64,000 nt of DNA from Montifringilla adamsi (GCA_017590115.1 JAGGNK010011003.1:3177899-3241898); one strand, 5' to 3'; counted from the first letter of the stretch, positions 45,701 to 58,078 are shown. Notes: generated from the sequence alone by a model not told the origin. A program made the numbers and translations.

Positions 45701-48700
45701 GGCAGGTGTCACGATGGCCGCGATGGCAGCAACGCTGCGGGACACATGGTGGCAGCGGAGGAGGGCTGAGGGTACCGGGTGTCCTGAGGCTGAGGCTGCC
45801 TGGGGGCTGCCGTAGGACACTCGTGGATGGCAGGGGGTGCTGCAGAGGGACCAGCGGCCCCTCGGAGAGAGCGCGGGTGGTGGGAGCGCGTCAGCGCTGA
45901 CCTCAGCAGCGCCGGGAGGAAGGAGGGCAGGAAGCGGGGGCGGCTGGAGCTGCACAGGCGCTTCCTCCCCTCAGCAGCGCAGAGTGCTACAGGCAAGCCC
46001 GGGCAGGGCTGTCTCCTCCCAGCACCCTCGCACCCCTCCGCGGGCAGGGTGGCGGCGGGGTCCCACACGGGGACGGGGATGTGTCAGCGGTGCAGCAGAA
46101 CTTGCTGCCAGTAGCCGGCGGCACCACAATCCCCAGGAGCGGGGCCAGGAAGAGCCACAGTGGGAAAGGCACTGGCCAGAGAACACAGGCTGTGCACTGT
46201 GCTGGGGGCCTGGCCGGGGGTTTAAAAATAACCCGCTGTGAATGCCTAGAGGGGCTGGGGCCGCGGCCGTGGCCGCACACAATCGGAGGAAACCCGCCGG
46301 CTTCGAGCATTGTTTGTCTGCAGACGCTCGCTTCCTCCGTCCTGCCACGGGGACACGGCTCTCGTCAGCACAAAGGGGCTGTGGGGTGCCAGGGCGGCCT
46401 CCCGGGCCCTGCTGAGGTGCTGGTGCCACGATGCAGGTGACTGTCCCGCAGCTCCTTGTCCGAGCCTCGGCATGTGCAGGCGTCCCCGGGTCTCTGCTCA
46501 TTGCGGTGGAGCAGGGAGGGGCTCTGTAGGGCAGAAGCCCCCGTGTCATCACCATGCCCTTACAGCACCCACTGCCACACGGCCATGTCCTGGTCCTGCT
46601 GCTTTCCCTGTGCCCGCTCTGGCTGCAGCATTCCGTGTGAACAATGCACCAGCTGCAGTTGGGGGTGGGAGAGGGGACCCTGCTGCTCGTGGTGTTGGCC
46701 ATCCCTCCTGCAAACACGCCCCAGCTGGCAGCCGCGGGCAGGCCCTGCCTGATGGACTCACGTCCCCGCAGGAATGCCACCACGCAGAGTGCCGGCAGCT
46801 GAGCCGCAGCGGCCCCCTCAGCCTGTGTGAGCTCTGCGATGGCCGCCTCCATGGCGCCATGCACTTCGATGGCCACATCCGCTTCGAGCTGTCCCCGCAA
46901 GGTGAGCCCGACCCAGGCGTGGCACCGCTGCCCCCGCGGCTCTGCGGCTGTGGGGCGGCGCAGGGATGGGAGTGGGATGGGATGGAATGCACTTGGGGCT
47001 GGTGCAACGCAGGGGTGGGAGTGGGATGCAGCGGGAGCCAGCACGGGGCTGGGGGAGCTGTCACAGCCCAGCTCGATGCCCGCTTGCAGGCTCCATCCTG
47101 GCCCGCAACATGTCAACACGTTCGTGCCCCCCGCGCACCAGCCCTGCCTCTGATGTGGAGGAGGAGGAGGAGGGTCCGGCAGAGAGCAGAGGGTGAGCCC
47201 CTGGCCCTGCACAGCCCGTGTGCTGCCCCAGCCCGCGGCATCCCTGTCACCCTGCCCTCCCTGTGCCCGCAGGGAGCGCAAGAGCTCGGCGCTGAAGCTG
47301 CCCAAGAAGAAGGCCTGGCGCAGGCACACGGACGTAAGGCACCGGCTCCTCTCCCTGGGGCACTCGGCAGGGCAGCAGGATGGCCCTGGTGGGAGGGAGG
47401 GAGGGACCGCTGGGCAAGCAGCTGCCACCTGCCCCCAGGACCCCAGCAAGGAGTGCTTCACCTTGAAGTTTGACCTCAGCATCGACATCGAGGCAGAGAT
47501 CGTGCCAGCTGTGAAGAAGAAGTCGCTGGGGTGAGTCTGCTGGGGACAGGACAAGGGACAGTGTGGGGACAGATGCAGAGACAAATGTGGGGCCTGTGTC
47601 CTGCAGGGAAGTACTGCTACCAGTTTTTGAGAGGAAGGCGATTGAGCTGGGCAAAGTGGACATCTACCTGGACCAGTCCCACACGCCGCTGTCCCTGCAG
47701 TTTGAGGCCTATCGCTTTGGGGGACACTACCTGCGGGTGAAAGGTGCTGCGGGGGTCCCGGGGGAGGCCTGGCTGCTCCAGAGTTCCCAGGGGACACTGA
47801 CAGGGTGATGCTCCCACAGCCAAGCCCGGGGATGAGCTGAAGGTGGAGCAGGCAGTGCGAGATGCCCGGTCAGCCAGCCTGCCCATCCTGCACCCTGCCA
47901 GCAGTGCTGCATTCCTTGGGCCAGTGCTGGAGCCGCTGCCAGGACGCCGGGAGGGCACTGAGAGCCTGGTGAGTGCCAGTGCTAGCTCTGAGCGGGGAGG
48001 AATTTGGCATAGGATGACAGAATGTGTGATCCTCCTATAGCCTTTCTCTCTGGTGAAGATGGGTCATGTATGGTGTGGGCTGAAGATTCCCCTGGAGACC
48101 CCAAGACCCACTTTTTCTCTTGGCTGTGCTGCCCTGTGCTGGCTCTACCATGGCAGTCTAGCAGCTCAAGCAGTGGCATCAGCCCTTTGGCTGTGCCAGG
48201 TACAGGCTGGCACCAAAGCAAAGGCAAACAGGAGCGCTGGGGGCCCCACTGTTGGCTGGGCTCGGTGCCCTGGGACTCACCCTGGCCCCAGGACTCGCCC
48301 TAGCCACCAGCCCTCCTCTCAGCTGCTGGCAGCTGCTGAGCACAGCAGCTCTGTCCTGCCCCGTGGACCCTGGCCCCAGATAAGGCGTGGGACCGGGTTG
48401 GGCGTCGCTCCCATGGGAGCAGGGTGCCAGGCCTGAAGGGAGAAGCTCTGCAGGGTTCTACCAGGGGCACACGGTGCTTAGTCCAGTGCCAGCAGGCCCT
48501 GAGGGCGGCAACCTGGCTGCCTGGCCAGGGCTGGTGGCCACCCGTGTCCAGCACTATGATGCCTGGCTGCAGGACCGGCAAGGCTCTAGCAGGGCCTGGG
48601 GACAAGAGGGCAACCAGCCACCTCTGTGGGGGTCTCGGTCCCGACCGCCTTCCTGGGGGCAGGTGGGTCCCAAGTGGCACCGAGGCGATGGGGCTGGTCA

Positions 48701-51700
48701 CAGCCGGGGCATCTGGAGAAGTGGCAGCGCAGTGAGTAATGGGAATGGTGGCATGGCATCCTCTTCCCGCCTGGCTCTGCAGACGTGGCAGGGTGTGGGG
48801 CCGTGCTGGCGGCAGTGGCAGCAGCATGCCGCTTCCCAGGGCTTGGTGGCAGGCAAGGGTGGTGACCCTGCTGCATTTTGTGCCCCGGTGAGGAGATGGC
48901 AGCGGCCGCATCCCGGCACGGCCCCGGGACACACCGGGAGCAGCCGCTACGGCGGTGCCCGGGGCGGCGGGAGCCGCTTGGCCGTGACCCAGCTCTCGCG
49001 ACCAGCCGGGGGGCTTTGATCTCCGCCGGTGAATTGTTCAGCTCTGGTAGCTTATCTGCCGAGGAGGGAAATTATGTTTTCGGCGCTGGCCCCACCTCCT
49101 TTTGTTTCGGAGGAGCTCGGCCACAGCCTGCCCGGCCCCGGCTCTGCGGTCCGAGCCGGGAGTGCGGCTGGACGGACGGCTCGGCCGGGTGCTGCGACCC
49201 CCGGGATGCCCTGAGCCCCCGCGCTGCTCGGGCCGCTTGTCCATGGCCGGCCGGGCTTGGCCAGGCAGCACCCGGGGTCCTGCACCCCCGGGGCCCTGCA
49301 CCCCCGGGATGCAGGTAGGCAGGTCAGTGCGGGCAGGGGAGCTTGGCCGGGGGACCCCACTGCCCGGGGTGTCTGTCTGTCCCACGGTGCTCGAGGTCAG
49401 CCAGGCTGCTGTCCCCATCCTGGCGCAGTGCTGGGCACTGACCCTGGGCACGCTGGCTGTGCTCACTGCAGGCTCCGGGACGGCGAAGGAAGAACATAAC
49501 AGAGTTCCTGGGGGACAGCAGCATCCCCGGCCCCGAGCCAGCCCTGCACAGCAGCAGCTCTCTGCCCAGCAATGGCACTGACACCTGGAAGAACCGCGCT
49601 GCCAGCCGCTTCAGCGGCTTCTTTGGCTCCGGGACTAGCACGGGCTCCTTCGGGCGGGTATGTGGGATGCAGGCACGGGGAGGGGTGTGGGGACTGCCTG
49701 TGGCTATGCTGGGGGGCTGGGATGGATCCCCCTGGGGCTCTAGACCCTAGTTCCACAGGCAGGGTGAGGTGGTCTGTGGCACATGCCCACTGGCCCCCGC
49801 CCAGCTCTGTCTCTGCTTTTGGCCAGGAGACTGAGAAGCTGGAGCAGCTGGTGAACAGGCTGCACGCCTACAGCACCTTCGGGCTGCCCAAGCTGCCGCC
49901 CCAGCTCCGCTTTGACCGCGACTCCTGGGAGGAGGATGGGGACGAGGCTGGGCTGACACTGGAGGACAGCTGGCAGCAGATCATCCAGGGCACAGAGGTA
50001 GGGACAGTGCCTGGGCAGCCTCAGGAGCTCTGCCCAGGCCCTGGCACAGCACTGACACTCAGCCTGGCAGGTCCTGTCACGCCGGCAATGCCACCAGCAG
50101 GAAGCCATCTGGGAGCTGCTGCACACAGAGGCCACCTACATCCGGAACCTCAAAGTCATCACTGATGTGAGTGTTGGCAGCTACTGCACTGTGCTGGGGC
50201 TGGGGGCTGTGGCTGCAGCTCACTGCCTCTCCATTCCCTCCCCACAGCTCTTTCTCTCCTGCCTGGTGAACCTGCAGGAGTCCGGGCTGCTCTGTGAGGT
50301 GAGTGGAGGGGGCTGCAGGGCACAGGGTGTTCAGGGATGGGTCCTCAGCCTCGCCATGCTCCAGGGTGGAGGTGCTGTTCCCCAGCACCGCCCACCTCAC
50401 CCCCACAGGTGGATGCCGAGCGGCTCTTCAGCAACATTGGGGAGATCATCCGGCTGCACTGCAAGCTGTGGCGCAGTGTCATGGCCTCAGTGCTGGCCAA
50501 GGCACGACGGACTGGGGCACTGCTTGACCCCGTTGACTTCCTCGATGGCTTCAAGATGGTGAGTGAGGCTGCCATGCCACAGTGGGCAGCCATGCTGTGC
50601 CGTGTCCTGCATGGTGACCACCTCGTGTCCCCTAGTTCGGGTCCCTCTTCAAGCCCTATGTGCGGTATTGCATGGAGGAGGAGGGCTGCATGGAGTACAT
50701 GCGGACACTGCTGCGGGACAGCGAGCTCTTCCGCACCTATGTGACGGTAAGGGGAGGCTGGGGCTGGGGCTGGGGCTGGGGCTGGGGCTGGGGCTGGTGG
50801 CGTGCGGGCTGGGGCTGGTGCTAATGCCTGGGTGCCACAGTGGGCTGAGAAGCAGGAGCAGTGCAGCCGCCTGAAGCTGAGCGACATGCTGGTGAAACCT
50901 CACCAGCGCCTCACCAAGTACCCGCTGCTCCTCAAGTCTATCCTGAAGAAGACAGATGACCCACGCGCCCGTGATGCCATCACCACTATGGTAAGGGATC
51001 AGGGGTGGGGGGCAGCAGGTTGGTGGTCCCTCTTGCCCCTCAAACCCACCGCCACTCCTGGCACAGATCAGCTCTGTGGAGCACTTCATCAATGACGTCA
51101 ACTCGCGGATGCGCCAGCGGCAGGAGCGGCAGCGCCTGGATGCCATCCTCAGCCGGATTGATGCCTATGAGGTGGTGGAGGGCAGCACAGACGAGGTGGA
51201 CAAGGTAGGCTGGACAGGATGGAGCTGCCATCTCATGCTATGCCATGCCACTCAATGACACCCTCTGCCACACTGCTGTGCCACCCTATGTCACTTCATG
51301 CCAAGCCACTCCATGCTACATCATGCCATGCCACCCATGTCATGTTACCCCATGCACCCCATGCTGACTCCGGGGGCTTCTGGCAGCTGCTCAAGGAGTT
51401 CCTGCGGCTGGACCTGACGGCCCCCATCCCCGGCACCTCCCCGGAGGACACCCGGCAGCTCCTCCTCGAGGGCAGCCTGAGGATGCGGGAAGGTAAAGAC
51501 AGCAAGGTGAGGACTGCAGGGGACAGGGAGGTCTCAGCTCCGGCCTCTGCCCAGCCACCCTCACTCTCTGCACTGACTGGTGCCCATGGCTCCACTCTCA
51601 CCCCCAGATGGACGTCTACTGCTTCCTCTTCACCGACCTCTTCCTCATCACCAAGCCCTTCAAGAAGGCTGAGCGCACCAAGGTGATCCGGCAGCCCTTG

Positions 51701-53143
51701 CTGGTGGACAGAGTCGTTTGCCGAGAGCTCAGAGACCCAGGTGAGAGTACTGGGCATAAGGGGGACTACAGGGAGGTCCCTGGACACTGCTGACAGCCCC
51801 TGCCCACAGGCTCCTTCCTCCTCATCTACCTGAACGAGCTGGGGAGTGCTGTGGCCGCCTACACCTTCCAGACCACGGGGCAGTTGTGCCGCAGCTGGGT
51901 CGAGGCAGTGCGCAATGCCCAGGTGAGGGCGCGTGGGTGGGTGGGGGACCTGTGGGTCCCCTGTTCATACCCCATTCCTCACTGATGACTCCCCCTTCCC
52001 AGAACCTGCTGCAGCGGCTGCGGCAGCGCCGGCGCATGGAGGAGCTGGAGGAGGAGGATGAGGAGGACGAGGAGGACGACGGTGAGAGTGGCACTTCAGC
52101 TGCCAGTTCACCTACCATCCTACACCACAGCAGCGCCAGCCCGGACTCACAGCAGTGGTAGGGAGCAGGAGGGGGGGACCTGCACACCCCCAGCCCGGCA
52201 CAGGCCCCTCCTCACCTTCTTGCCTCCACAGCCCATCCGACGGCTCCACCGAGACGCTTGCCATGGTGGCAGCAGAGGGTGGCGACGAGCTCTCCTCTCC
52301 AGACTGGGACACAGGACCCTTCAGCTCAACCTCGGACGGCTCCTCTGTTAGCACCAGCACATCCATCGGCACTGGCACCTCTGTCGAGACCCCCACCTCC
52401 TCCGATACCCCCACCCAGGAGCTGCCTGCAGGTGCCCTGCCTGTTCCCCTGCCCCACGGCGTGGCCTCCCCAGGCAGCGGCTGCCGCTCGTCCTCCATCG
52501 ACAGCGCCTATGGCACGCTCTCACCTGCCTCCCTGCGGGACTTTGGCCAGCAGCCAGAGGGGGCGGCCGAGGAGGGGCAGGAGCCCTCCCTGGCCCCTCC
52601 CGCTCCACGGCCTGCCTCGCCCCGGCTGCGCCGCCGGACGCCCGTGCAGCTCCTGCCCTGCCCGGCCAGGGTGCTTAAGTCCAAGTCGGAGGCCAGCTTG
52701 CCCCAGCTCCTGTCCCCCGCTTCCCCCGGCCCCCTAAGCCAAAGCCGCAGCCTCTCTGACCTCTGTGCTGGTTCCCCCCGGACTAGCCAAGACCCCGCAC
52801 CTCAGGCTGCCCCCGGCAGCAGTGGCAGCTCCACATCAGAGCTCTCAGAGCCAGAGGAGCCAGCAGAGAGCCCAGCATCCCTCCCAGGAGAGCTCAGGCG
52901 TGACCCCCAACCTCCTGCCCGCCGGACCCTCTCGGACCCCCAGTCAGCACAGCACCGCAAGCTGACTCTGGCGCAGCTGTACCGGATCCGGACCACGCTG
53001 CTGCTCAACTCCACGCTGACGGCCTCGTAAGCACATGCTGCCTGCTCCCGGGGGATGCCCCAGCCCTTCCAGGGGCTTCCCAGGGACCGAGTCCCAGTGC
53101 TGAAGGCATCTCTTCCCGCTCTGTGTCTTGCAGGGAGGTCTGA
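42780..53143 (+). CDS. PLEKHG5: PLEKHG5 (Syx/Tech), RhoA exchange factor with DH and PH domains
   Basis: Twenty-two coding exons: 42780-42912, 44722-44798, 46772-46901, 47090-47192, 47273-47333, 47439-47530, 47607-47743, 47820-47968, 49472-49657, 49827-49997, 50071-50166, 50248-50298, 50409-50558, 50636-50746, 50841-50990, 51067-51204, 51387-51506, 51608-51740, 51810-51922, 52003-52157, 52232-53026 and 53134-53143. Sum 3261 nt, 1086 residues; human forms have about 1006-1083. Exons 1-3 give a Cys/His-rich N-terminus. Exons 6-7 carry a Ras-binding-like region ([19 protein letters not shown]). The DH domain is near exons 11-16 ([40 protein letters not shown]) and the PH domain is in exons 17-19 ([20 protein letters not shown]). 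The C-terminus ends NSTLTASEV, a PDZ-ligand-like end. In mammals it activates RhoA at junctions and supports neuronal autophagy. An internal ATG at 46859 matches the start of the shorter human form. Exon 1 is less certain than the rest. Confidence 0.94.
43692..43750. repeat. 12-bp tandem repeat in PLEKHG5 intron 1
   Basis: About five imperfect copies of CCCGGCTCCCAG. Confidence 0.8.
44093..44153. repeat. 18-19-bp tandem repeat in PLEKHG5 intron 1
   Basis: Three to four imperfect copies of AGCCGTGCCATTGTGGCAG. Confidence 0.85.
50757..50797. repeat. GGGGCT hexanucleotide repeat in PLEKHG5 intron 14
   Basis: Six to seven near-perfect GGGGCT units start about 10 nt after the donor of exon 14. 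The G-runs could form a quadruplex in the pre-mRNA next to the splice site. Confidence 0.9.
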
Positions 53144-53712
53144 GAGCCGCTGGCATGGAAACGGATGGATGCATGGATGTACCAAGGAGCTTCTCCTGCT
53201 TCTAACCGTAGCGTAATGCTGGGGCCAGGCAGAGCAGGCACTGGGATGCCACGCTGGTGGGGACGTGGATGGGGATGCAGACCAGTCCCCTTGGCGAGGA
53301 CGTGTCCTGGGCATGGTGGTGCGGAGCTGGACATGGCACGTGGCTTGTGCTGAACCCCTTGTCCACAGACATGAGAGTTGTCGGGCAGGGGGCCCTGGAG
53401 CTGTGGGGGGCTGTGGGAGACTGTGGGTCAGCTCTTGCAGGCGAGGAAGGGATGACGACGTCGGCAGTGGTGAGTGGAGAAGGTGCTGAGAGGGACGTGG
53501 TGCCGGTGGCACGGTGCTGTGGACAGTGCAGGGAGGAGGCTGGGGCTGGTGGCAGGAGAGGATGGTGCAGGGCTGAGGCAGGTTTGCCCTGTGGGGTGGC
53601 AGTGGATGGCAGCACCTGGGACTGGAGTGTGGGAGACACGGTGGGACACGCGCGGTGGCCGGAGCCCCGGCTGCCCCCCCATGCTAAGCTGCACTCCACG
53701 TCCCAGCTGAGC

Positions 53713-53718
53713 AATAAA
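53713..53718 (+). terminator. PLEKHG5: PLEKHG5 poly(A) signal
   Basis: AATAAA about 570 nt after the stop. The interval 53144-53735 is 3' UTR. The stretch 53736-54280 up to TNFRSF25 exon 1 shows no other gene. Confidence 0.85.
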
Positions 53719-54280
53719 ACCAGCTGGTGCACGCTCATTCTGCCTCGCCTTTCCTTTGGCTTCGGCAGCGACCAAGACTGGCCATCACCTGGGTGGGTGC
53801 GGGGTGGCTGAGGGAGCCCCACCGCGACAGACAAAGAGGGGGCTGGGACCAGTTCCAGCCTCCCGTTCTGGAACTCGGGGTGGGGATGGAGCCCTGGGAT
53901 GGGGGTCTGCACTGCTCCCCACGTACCCTGCGTCCCCCCGCCACCCCCGTTACCGTGGGTCTGCGCCAACGGGCAAGGGAGGGCGGTGGCCGGGTCCGCG
54001 GCGAGGCACTGCAGGTCCCTCCCGCGCCCAGCACTCCCGTCATGTGGTTTCATACCCCCTGGACTCATTTCCAAAAAAGCATTTCCTCCTGCTGCGGTTG
54101 GGTGTAAAAGCCTGTCTGGGGAGGGCTGGCGCTCACTCACCACGCGTCGCGTGCTGCTGACGGCAGCCGTGGGGTGCCGGGGCACCCTGCCCGGGCACGG
54201 AGCTGCCCCGACACCCCACTGCACCTGCTGCCCAGCTCCCCTCACCGCCCCGGCATGACCCAGCCGCATCGGCCACAAGG

Positions 54281-54310
54281 ATGAAGTGTTGCTGCCCTGG
54301 GGTGGCTTGG
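54281..54310 (+). CDS. TNFRSF25: candidate TNFRSF25 signal-peptide exon 1 (30 nt)
   Basis: ATG in a good context (AGG before it), ten codons MKCCCPGVAW, then a strong donor GTGAGT at 54311. It ends in phase 0, and the exon at 55827 starts in phase 0. The join gives a hydrophobic leader of the expected length, and the human gene, as I recall it, likewise splits the leader after about 13 codons. Confidence 0.6.
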
Positions 54311-57300
54311 GTGAGTGCGGTGGCCTGGGGGTCCCATGGAGCCCTGGCACCAATTGTGGGGTGTCCCACGGCTGTGGCCGTAACGGGTCTGGAGGAGGGT
54401 GGGAGGAAGATAGATTAACTCCAGTGCCAAGCCCGCCAAAACCGCTTACCCCTCTGGCTAACAGCTGGGGCTGGGCTCTGCTGCACCAAAACATTCATGG
54501 TGTGGCGTGACCACGGGGGCCGTAAAGGTCTCGGCCACAGACCGGATGCGGCCTGGGAAGCGTGGGGTCAGTCCTGGGGCTGCAGGCAGGGCAGTGCCAC
54601 GGCGAGTGGCTATGCCCACACTCTTTGGGGCTAGCTGGGGGCACACGAGCACCGAGCGGCGGCCGCGTTCCGGGGACAGAGGCGCTTGCCCGGCACAAGC
54701 GGCGGTGGCTCAGACACGCACAGCCAGCCCCGTGCCCACGGCTCCGCTGTCCCCCGGGTGGGCAGGGGCAGCTGCCCGTCTGCGGGCGGGGTGCGCGGGC
54801 AGGGCCCCGCTGCGGGACGGTCGTGCCTCAGCGGTGACTCAGATGTGCCGCTGGCAGCCGGGACCGAGGCAGCCGCCCGGATCTGCCGGCAGCGCTCTGC
54901 GAGCGGGGCGGCCCAGCGCGGTTTCCAGTCTGCCGGTGGCGGCGGGTTTAGTAGAAAATGATTCAACTGCCGTAATCGGGGCCATCACGGCTGGGAAATC
55001 CAGCCCCCAGCGAGGAATCCCCTGGCTCCCTGCCCACACTGTCAGTGCCACGGCCCTCTCAGCCCCCGGCCCGGTCTGTGGAAGGGGTGTCGGGGTGGGC
55101 ACTGCTCCCTGCACCCACCGGGGCTTCCAGGGGAGCAGGGCTGCTCTGCGGACAACACCTGGCACCCCGCGGGGGAGCAGTGACCTACTTTGGGACGCGC
55201 GTAACCGGGCGCGATAGCATCGGGGAGAGCGTGAGCCAGGCACGGCTTCCTTTCGGGGAGGAAATCACCTCCTCTGTGAGGGAGATAAACCCCAGGAAAG
55301 TCAAAGCTGGCAGCGTTAACCCTTACGCGCCCGGCTACCGACACCTCCCTGAGCTGGCGATCTCTGGCACCACCAGCAGCCCGTGTGCCTGACTCGCTGG
55401 TCCCCATCCCTGGGGACATGGCGGGGGTCCTGTTGGCACAGGACGTCGAGCATCTCGGTGTCGCTCCCAGCCAGCCTGGAAGCACCATTTGCAGAGCACA
55501 CGGGGGCACCTGACAGTTCCCTGGGCACAGGCTGTGGCACAGTGGCCCCCACAGTGCCAGCAGGAAACTGCTTGCTCGTGTACTGCGGGGAAAGCAGAGC
55601 ACAGGGGCTGCCGCGGGGCATTCCCAGCGCTGGGGCAGCACACCCACGCGGCTTTGGGGCGGAGGGCCGCGGCTTCAGCCTTGTGCAGGCACCGCTGTCC
55701 GCACAGTTCCAGGTACGGCTCTGGCTCCGATAGCCCAGCATGAGCTGGCGTGAGGGCTGTCCCCACGGGTGCAAGTCTCCTGGAGCAATCCGTCTGCCTG
55801 CAGCCCTGCTCTCTCCCTGCTTGCAGGTGACCTTGGCAGCGCTGTGGCTGGCAGCCAGCGAATCGCAGCCCCCGGGGTGGCGGGACCGCGCTGTGCTGCA
55901 AAGGCAGCGAGTCCTGGTGCAGCCGCTCCTCCGCCTGCGGAGACATACTGACAGACGCCAGTGCCCTGACAGCATGAACTGGATCGAGACTGCTGGCCGC
56001 TGCTGCCCTCCATGTCCCGCAGGTGAGCGCTGCCCAGTCCGTGTGGCATGGCACAGCACACCTTGGCACAGCATGTGCATTGCTCCAGGTGGCCGTGCTC
56101 CTTGTCACCCCACTGTCCCCGCAGGGACATTCCTGTACAAGGCCTGCACAAGCCCTGAGAATCGCAGCGTGTGCCACCCCTGTCCCGCCGGCACCTTCCG
56201 CACCCAGCCCAACACCCTTAGCGAGTGCCAGGCTTGCTACGAGTGTGACCAACACGGTGAGCTGGCACCACACCCCCCCGTGCTGTGCCATGCAGCGCCG
56301 TGCCGTGCTGCTCACCCCCTGCTTTCTGCAGCTTTCCAGAGCGTGCTGAGCAACTGCTCGGCCACCAGAAACATCGCCTGTGGCTGTGAGCCCGGCCGAT
56401 TCCGTGTCTGCCTTGACAAGCAGTGCAGTGAATTCTCTTGCCAGAAGTGCCAGTCCTGCACCGGCCGCCTCATCCAGCGACCCTGTGAGTGCTGCCAGCT
56501 GCCCCATGGCACAACCTGCCAGCTGTGCCACCTCTGGCTGTGCCACCCTGCCTTATTGCCACCCTCTCCCCAGGCTCGGAGGTACAGGACACACTTTGTG
56601 ACAGCAGCTGCAAGCCTGACTTCTACAGAGAGGGTGATGAATGCCGGCCATGTCACATGTGAGCATTGACCCTCCAGCCAGGGATGCATGTGGGGCCCAT
56701 GGCATGGCACAGCATGGCACCCATGCGTTCCATCTCCTTGCAGGCGCACCGTGGACACGTGTGGCAAAGAGTGCCAGCAAGTGTGCGGCAGCAACAACCA
56801 AGGTATGGGAACAACGGGGCCAGGGTCTGTGGTGTGCAGTCACCATGCTGGCCAGCTGATGGGAATGCTCCTGCTCCTCCTTTCAGGCTCAGGTCTGGAG
56901 TACATCCTGCTGGGACTCACCGGGCCTCTCTTCCTGGGTGCCCTGGCCATCTACCACAAGAGGAAGAGGCTCTGGCCTGGTGCCCCGTCACCTGGTCCCC
57001 ACCCCACGGCACAGGCTGCCACCTCCATGGCCAGGGTTGCAGCCACACCACGGTGCTGGTTCAATGCCGGGAGGTGGCACAACCCGTGCTGGACCCAGCC
57101 ATGCCCCCCACAGGGGACAGAGCGTGCCACTGGCACAGCAAAGAGCCTCAACCAGGCCTTGCTGCGTGAGCCACCCAGTGACGAAGGGGAGCCCTGTGCA
57201 CTCCCGGAGCCCCGCGGTGCCTTGCTGCAGGGCAGCCAGCTCTACGCCGTCATCGACGTGGTGCCAGTACGGCGTTGGAAGGAGTTCATGCGGATGCTGG

Positions 57301-57491
57301 AGCTGCGGGAGGCAGAGATTGAGCTGGTAGAGCTGGAGGTGGTCCACATCCGCGACCAGCAGTACGAGATGCTGAAGCGCTGGTGCCAGCAGACCAGTGC
57401 CACACTGGACCACGTCTTTGCCGCCCTGGAGCGCATGGAGCTGGCCGGCTGTGCTGAGGCACTGCGCCAGAGTCTGCCCGTGGGACCCTGA
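54281..57491 (+). CDS. TNFRSF25: TNFRSF25 (death receptor 3)
   Basis: Seven exons: 54281-54310, 55827-56022, 56125-56256, 56332-56484, 56574-56658, 56744-56802 and 56887-57491 (TGA). Sum 1260 nt, 419 residues; human DR3 has 417. Exons 1 and 2 join to a signal peptide (MKCCCPGVAW, then VTLAALWLAASES). Exons 2-6 carry TNFR cysteine-rich repeats (RCCPPCPAGTF, ACYECDQH, NCSATRNIACGC, CQKCQSC, CRPCHM). Exon 7 has the membrane segment (YILLGLTGPLFLGALAIY), a stop-transfer HKRKR, a poorly conserved Pro/Cys-rich stretch and a death domain (AVIDVVPVRRWKEFMRMLEL...EIELVELEV...QQYEMLKRWCQQ). DR3 binds TL1A (TNFSF15) and signals through TRADD to NF-kB or caspases, mainly in T cells. Exon 1 was placed by phase and position. 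An alternative is an unspliced start at 55740, in frame with exon 2. Confidence 0.9.
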
Positions 57492-57798
57492 TCCCCAGCG
57501 TCAGCACCCTGGCACAGGGAGGTCCCGACACCTCTACACCTCACTGGGCACCTCATCCCAGCCATACCCCTAAGTATTGTTACTTATGCCGAGTAGACAT
57601 TTTATGTCAGTTTTATGTCCCCTTCCCACCTGCCTGTTCCCTCTATTTATGTCCTCCTGCTCCCAGGGCCGGGGAGGACCCCATTTCCCAGCACGTCGGC
57701 TGCCCAGCCCCTCGCGGGACGAGCGGGCACCGAGCCCACCGCGAACCCATGGGATAGTTCTCAAGGCTGCCCGCTGCCGGGCGCTCCTTCCCCCTCCC

Positions 57799-57804
57799 AA
57801 TAAA
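57799..57804 (+). terminator. TNFRSF25: TNFRSF25 poly(A) signal
   Basis: AATAAA about 308 nt after the stop. TNFRSF25 and ESPN are convergent with about 0.25 kb between their likely ends. Nothing else is seen in that spacer. Confidence 0.85.
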
Positions 57805-58072
57805 GTGGTGCATTCTCCATCCGCCAGCCCTGCCCCTTCTTCACAAGGCTGTGTCAGCCAGGGCACCGCTGGCCTCAGGACTGCCACTGGTGATGTGGCC
57901 ACCACAGGTGACGGAGAACGTGGGTGCTGGCAGAGATGCAGGCGGTGTGAGTGTTGGGGGTGGTTGTGGTGATGTTGGTGAGGGGGCACCGCTGTCGGCG
58001 AGCAGGGCGTGGGTGGGGGATGGTGTGGGGAGCCCCAGGAAGGCGCGGGGCACTGCTGGCGGGGTTTATCGT

Positions 58073-58078
58073 TTTAAT
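58073..58078 (-). terminator. ESPN: ESPN distal poly(A) signal (ATTAAA)
   Basis: Minus-strand ATTAAA about 350 nt beyond the stop at 58431-58429, serving the actin-bundling isoform. Confidence 0.5.

Noticed and set aside
45971..47797. 608-codon minus-strand frame across PLEKHG5 exons
   Set aside because: Antisense to five exons of PLEKHG5 with clear homology; composition is low-complexity Pro/Ser/Arg and no domain is seen.
53202..54494. 430-codon minus-strand frame between PLEKHG5 and TNFRSF25
   Set aside because: Covers the PLEKHG5 3' UTR and intergenic DNA, Pro/Ser/His low-complexity, no start context or domain.
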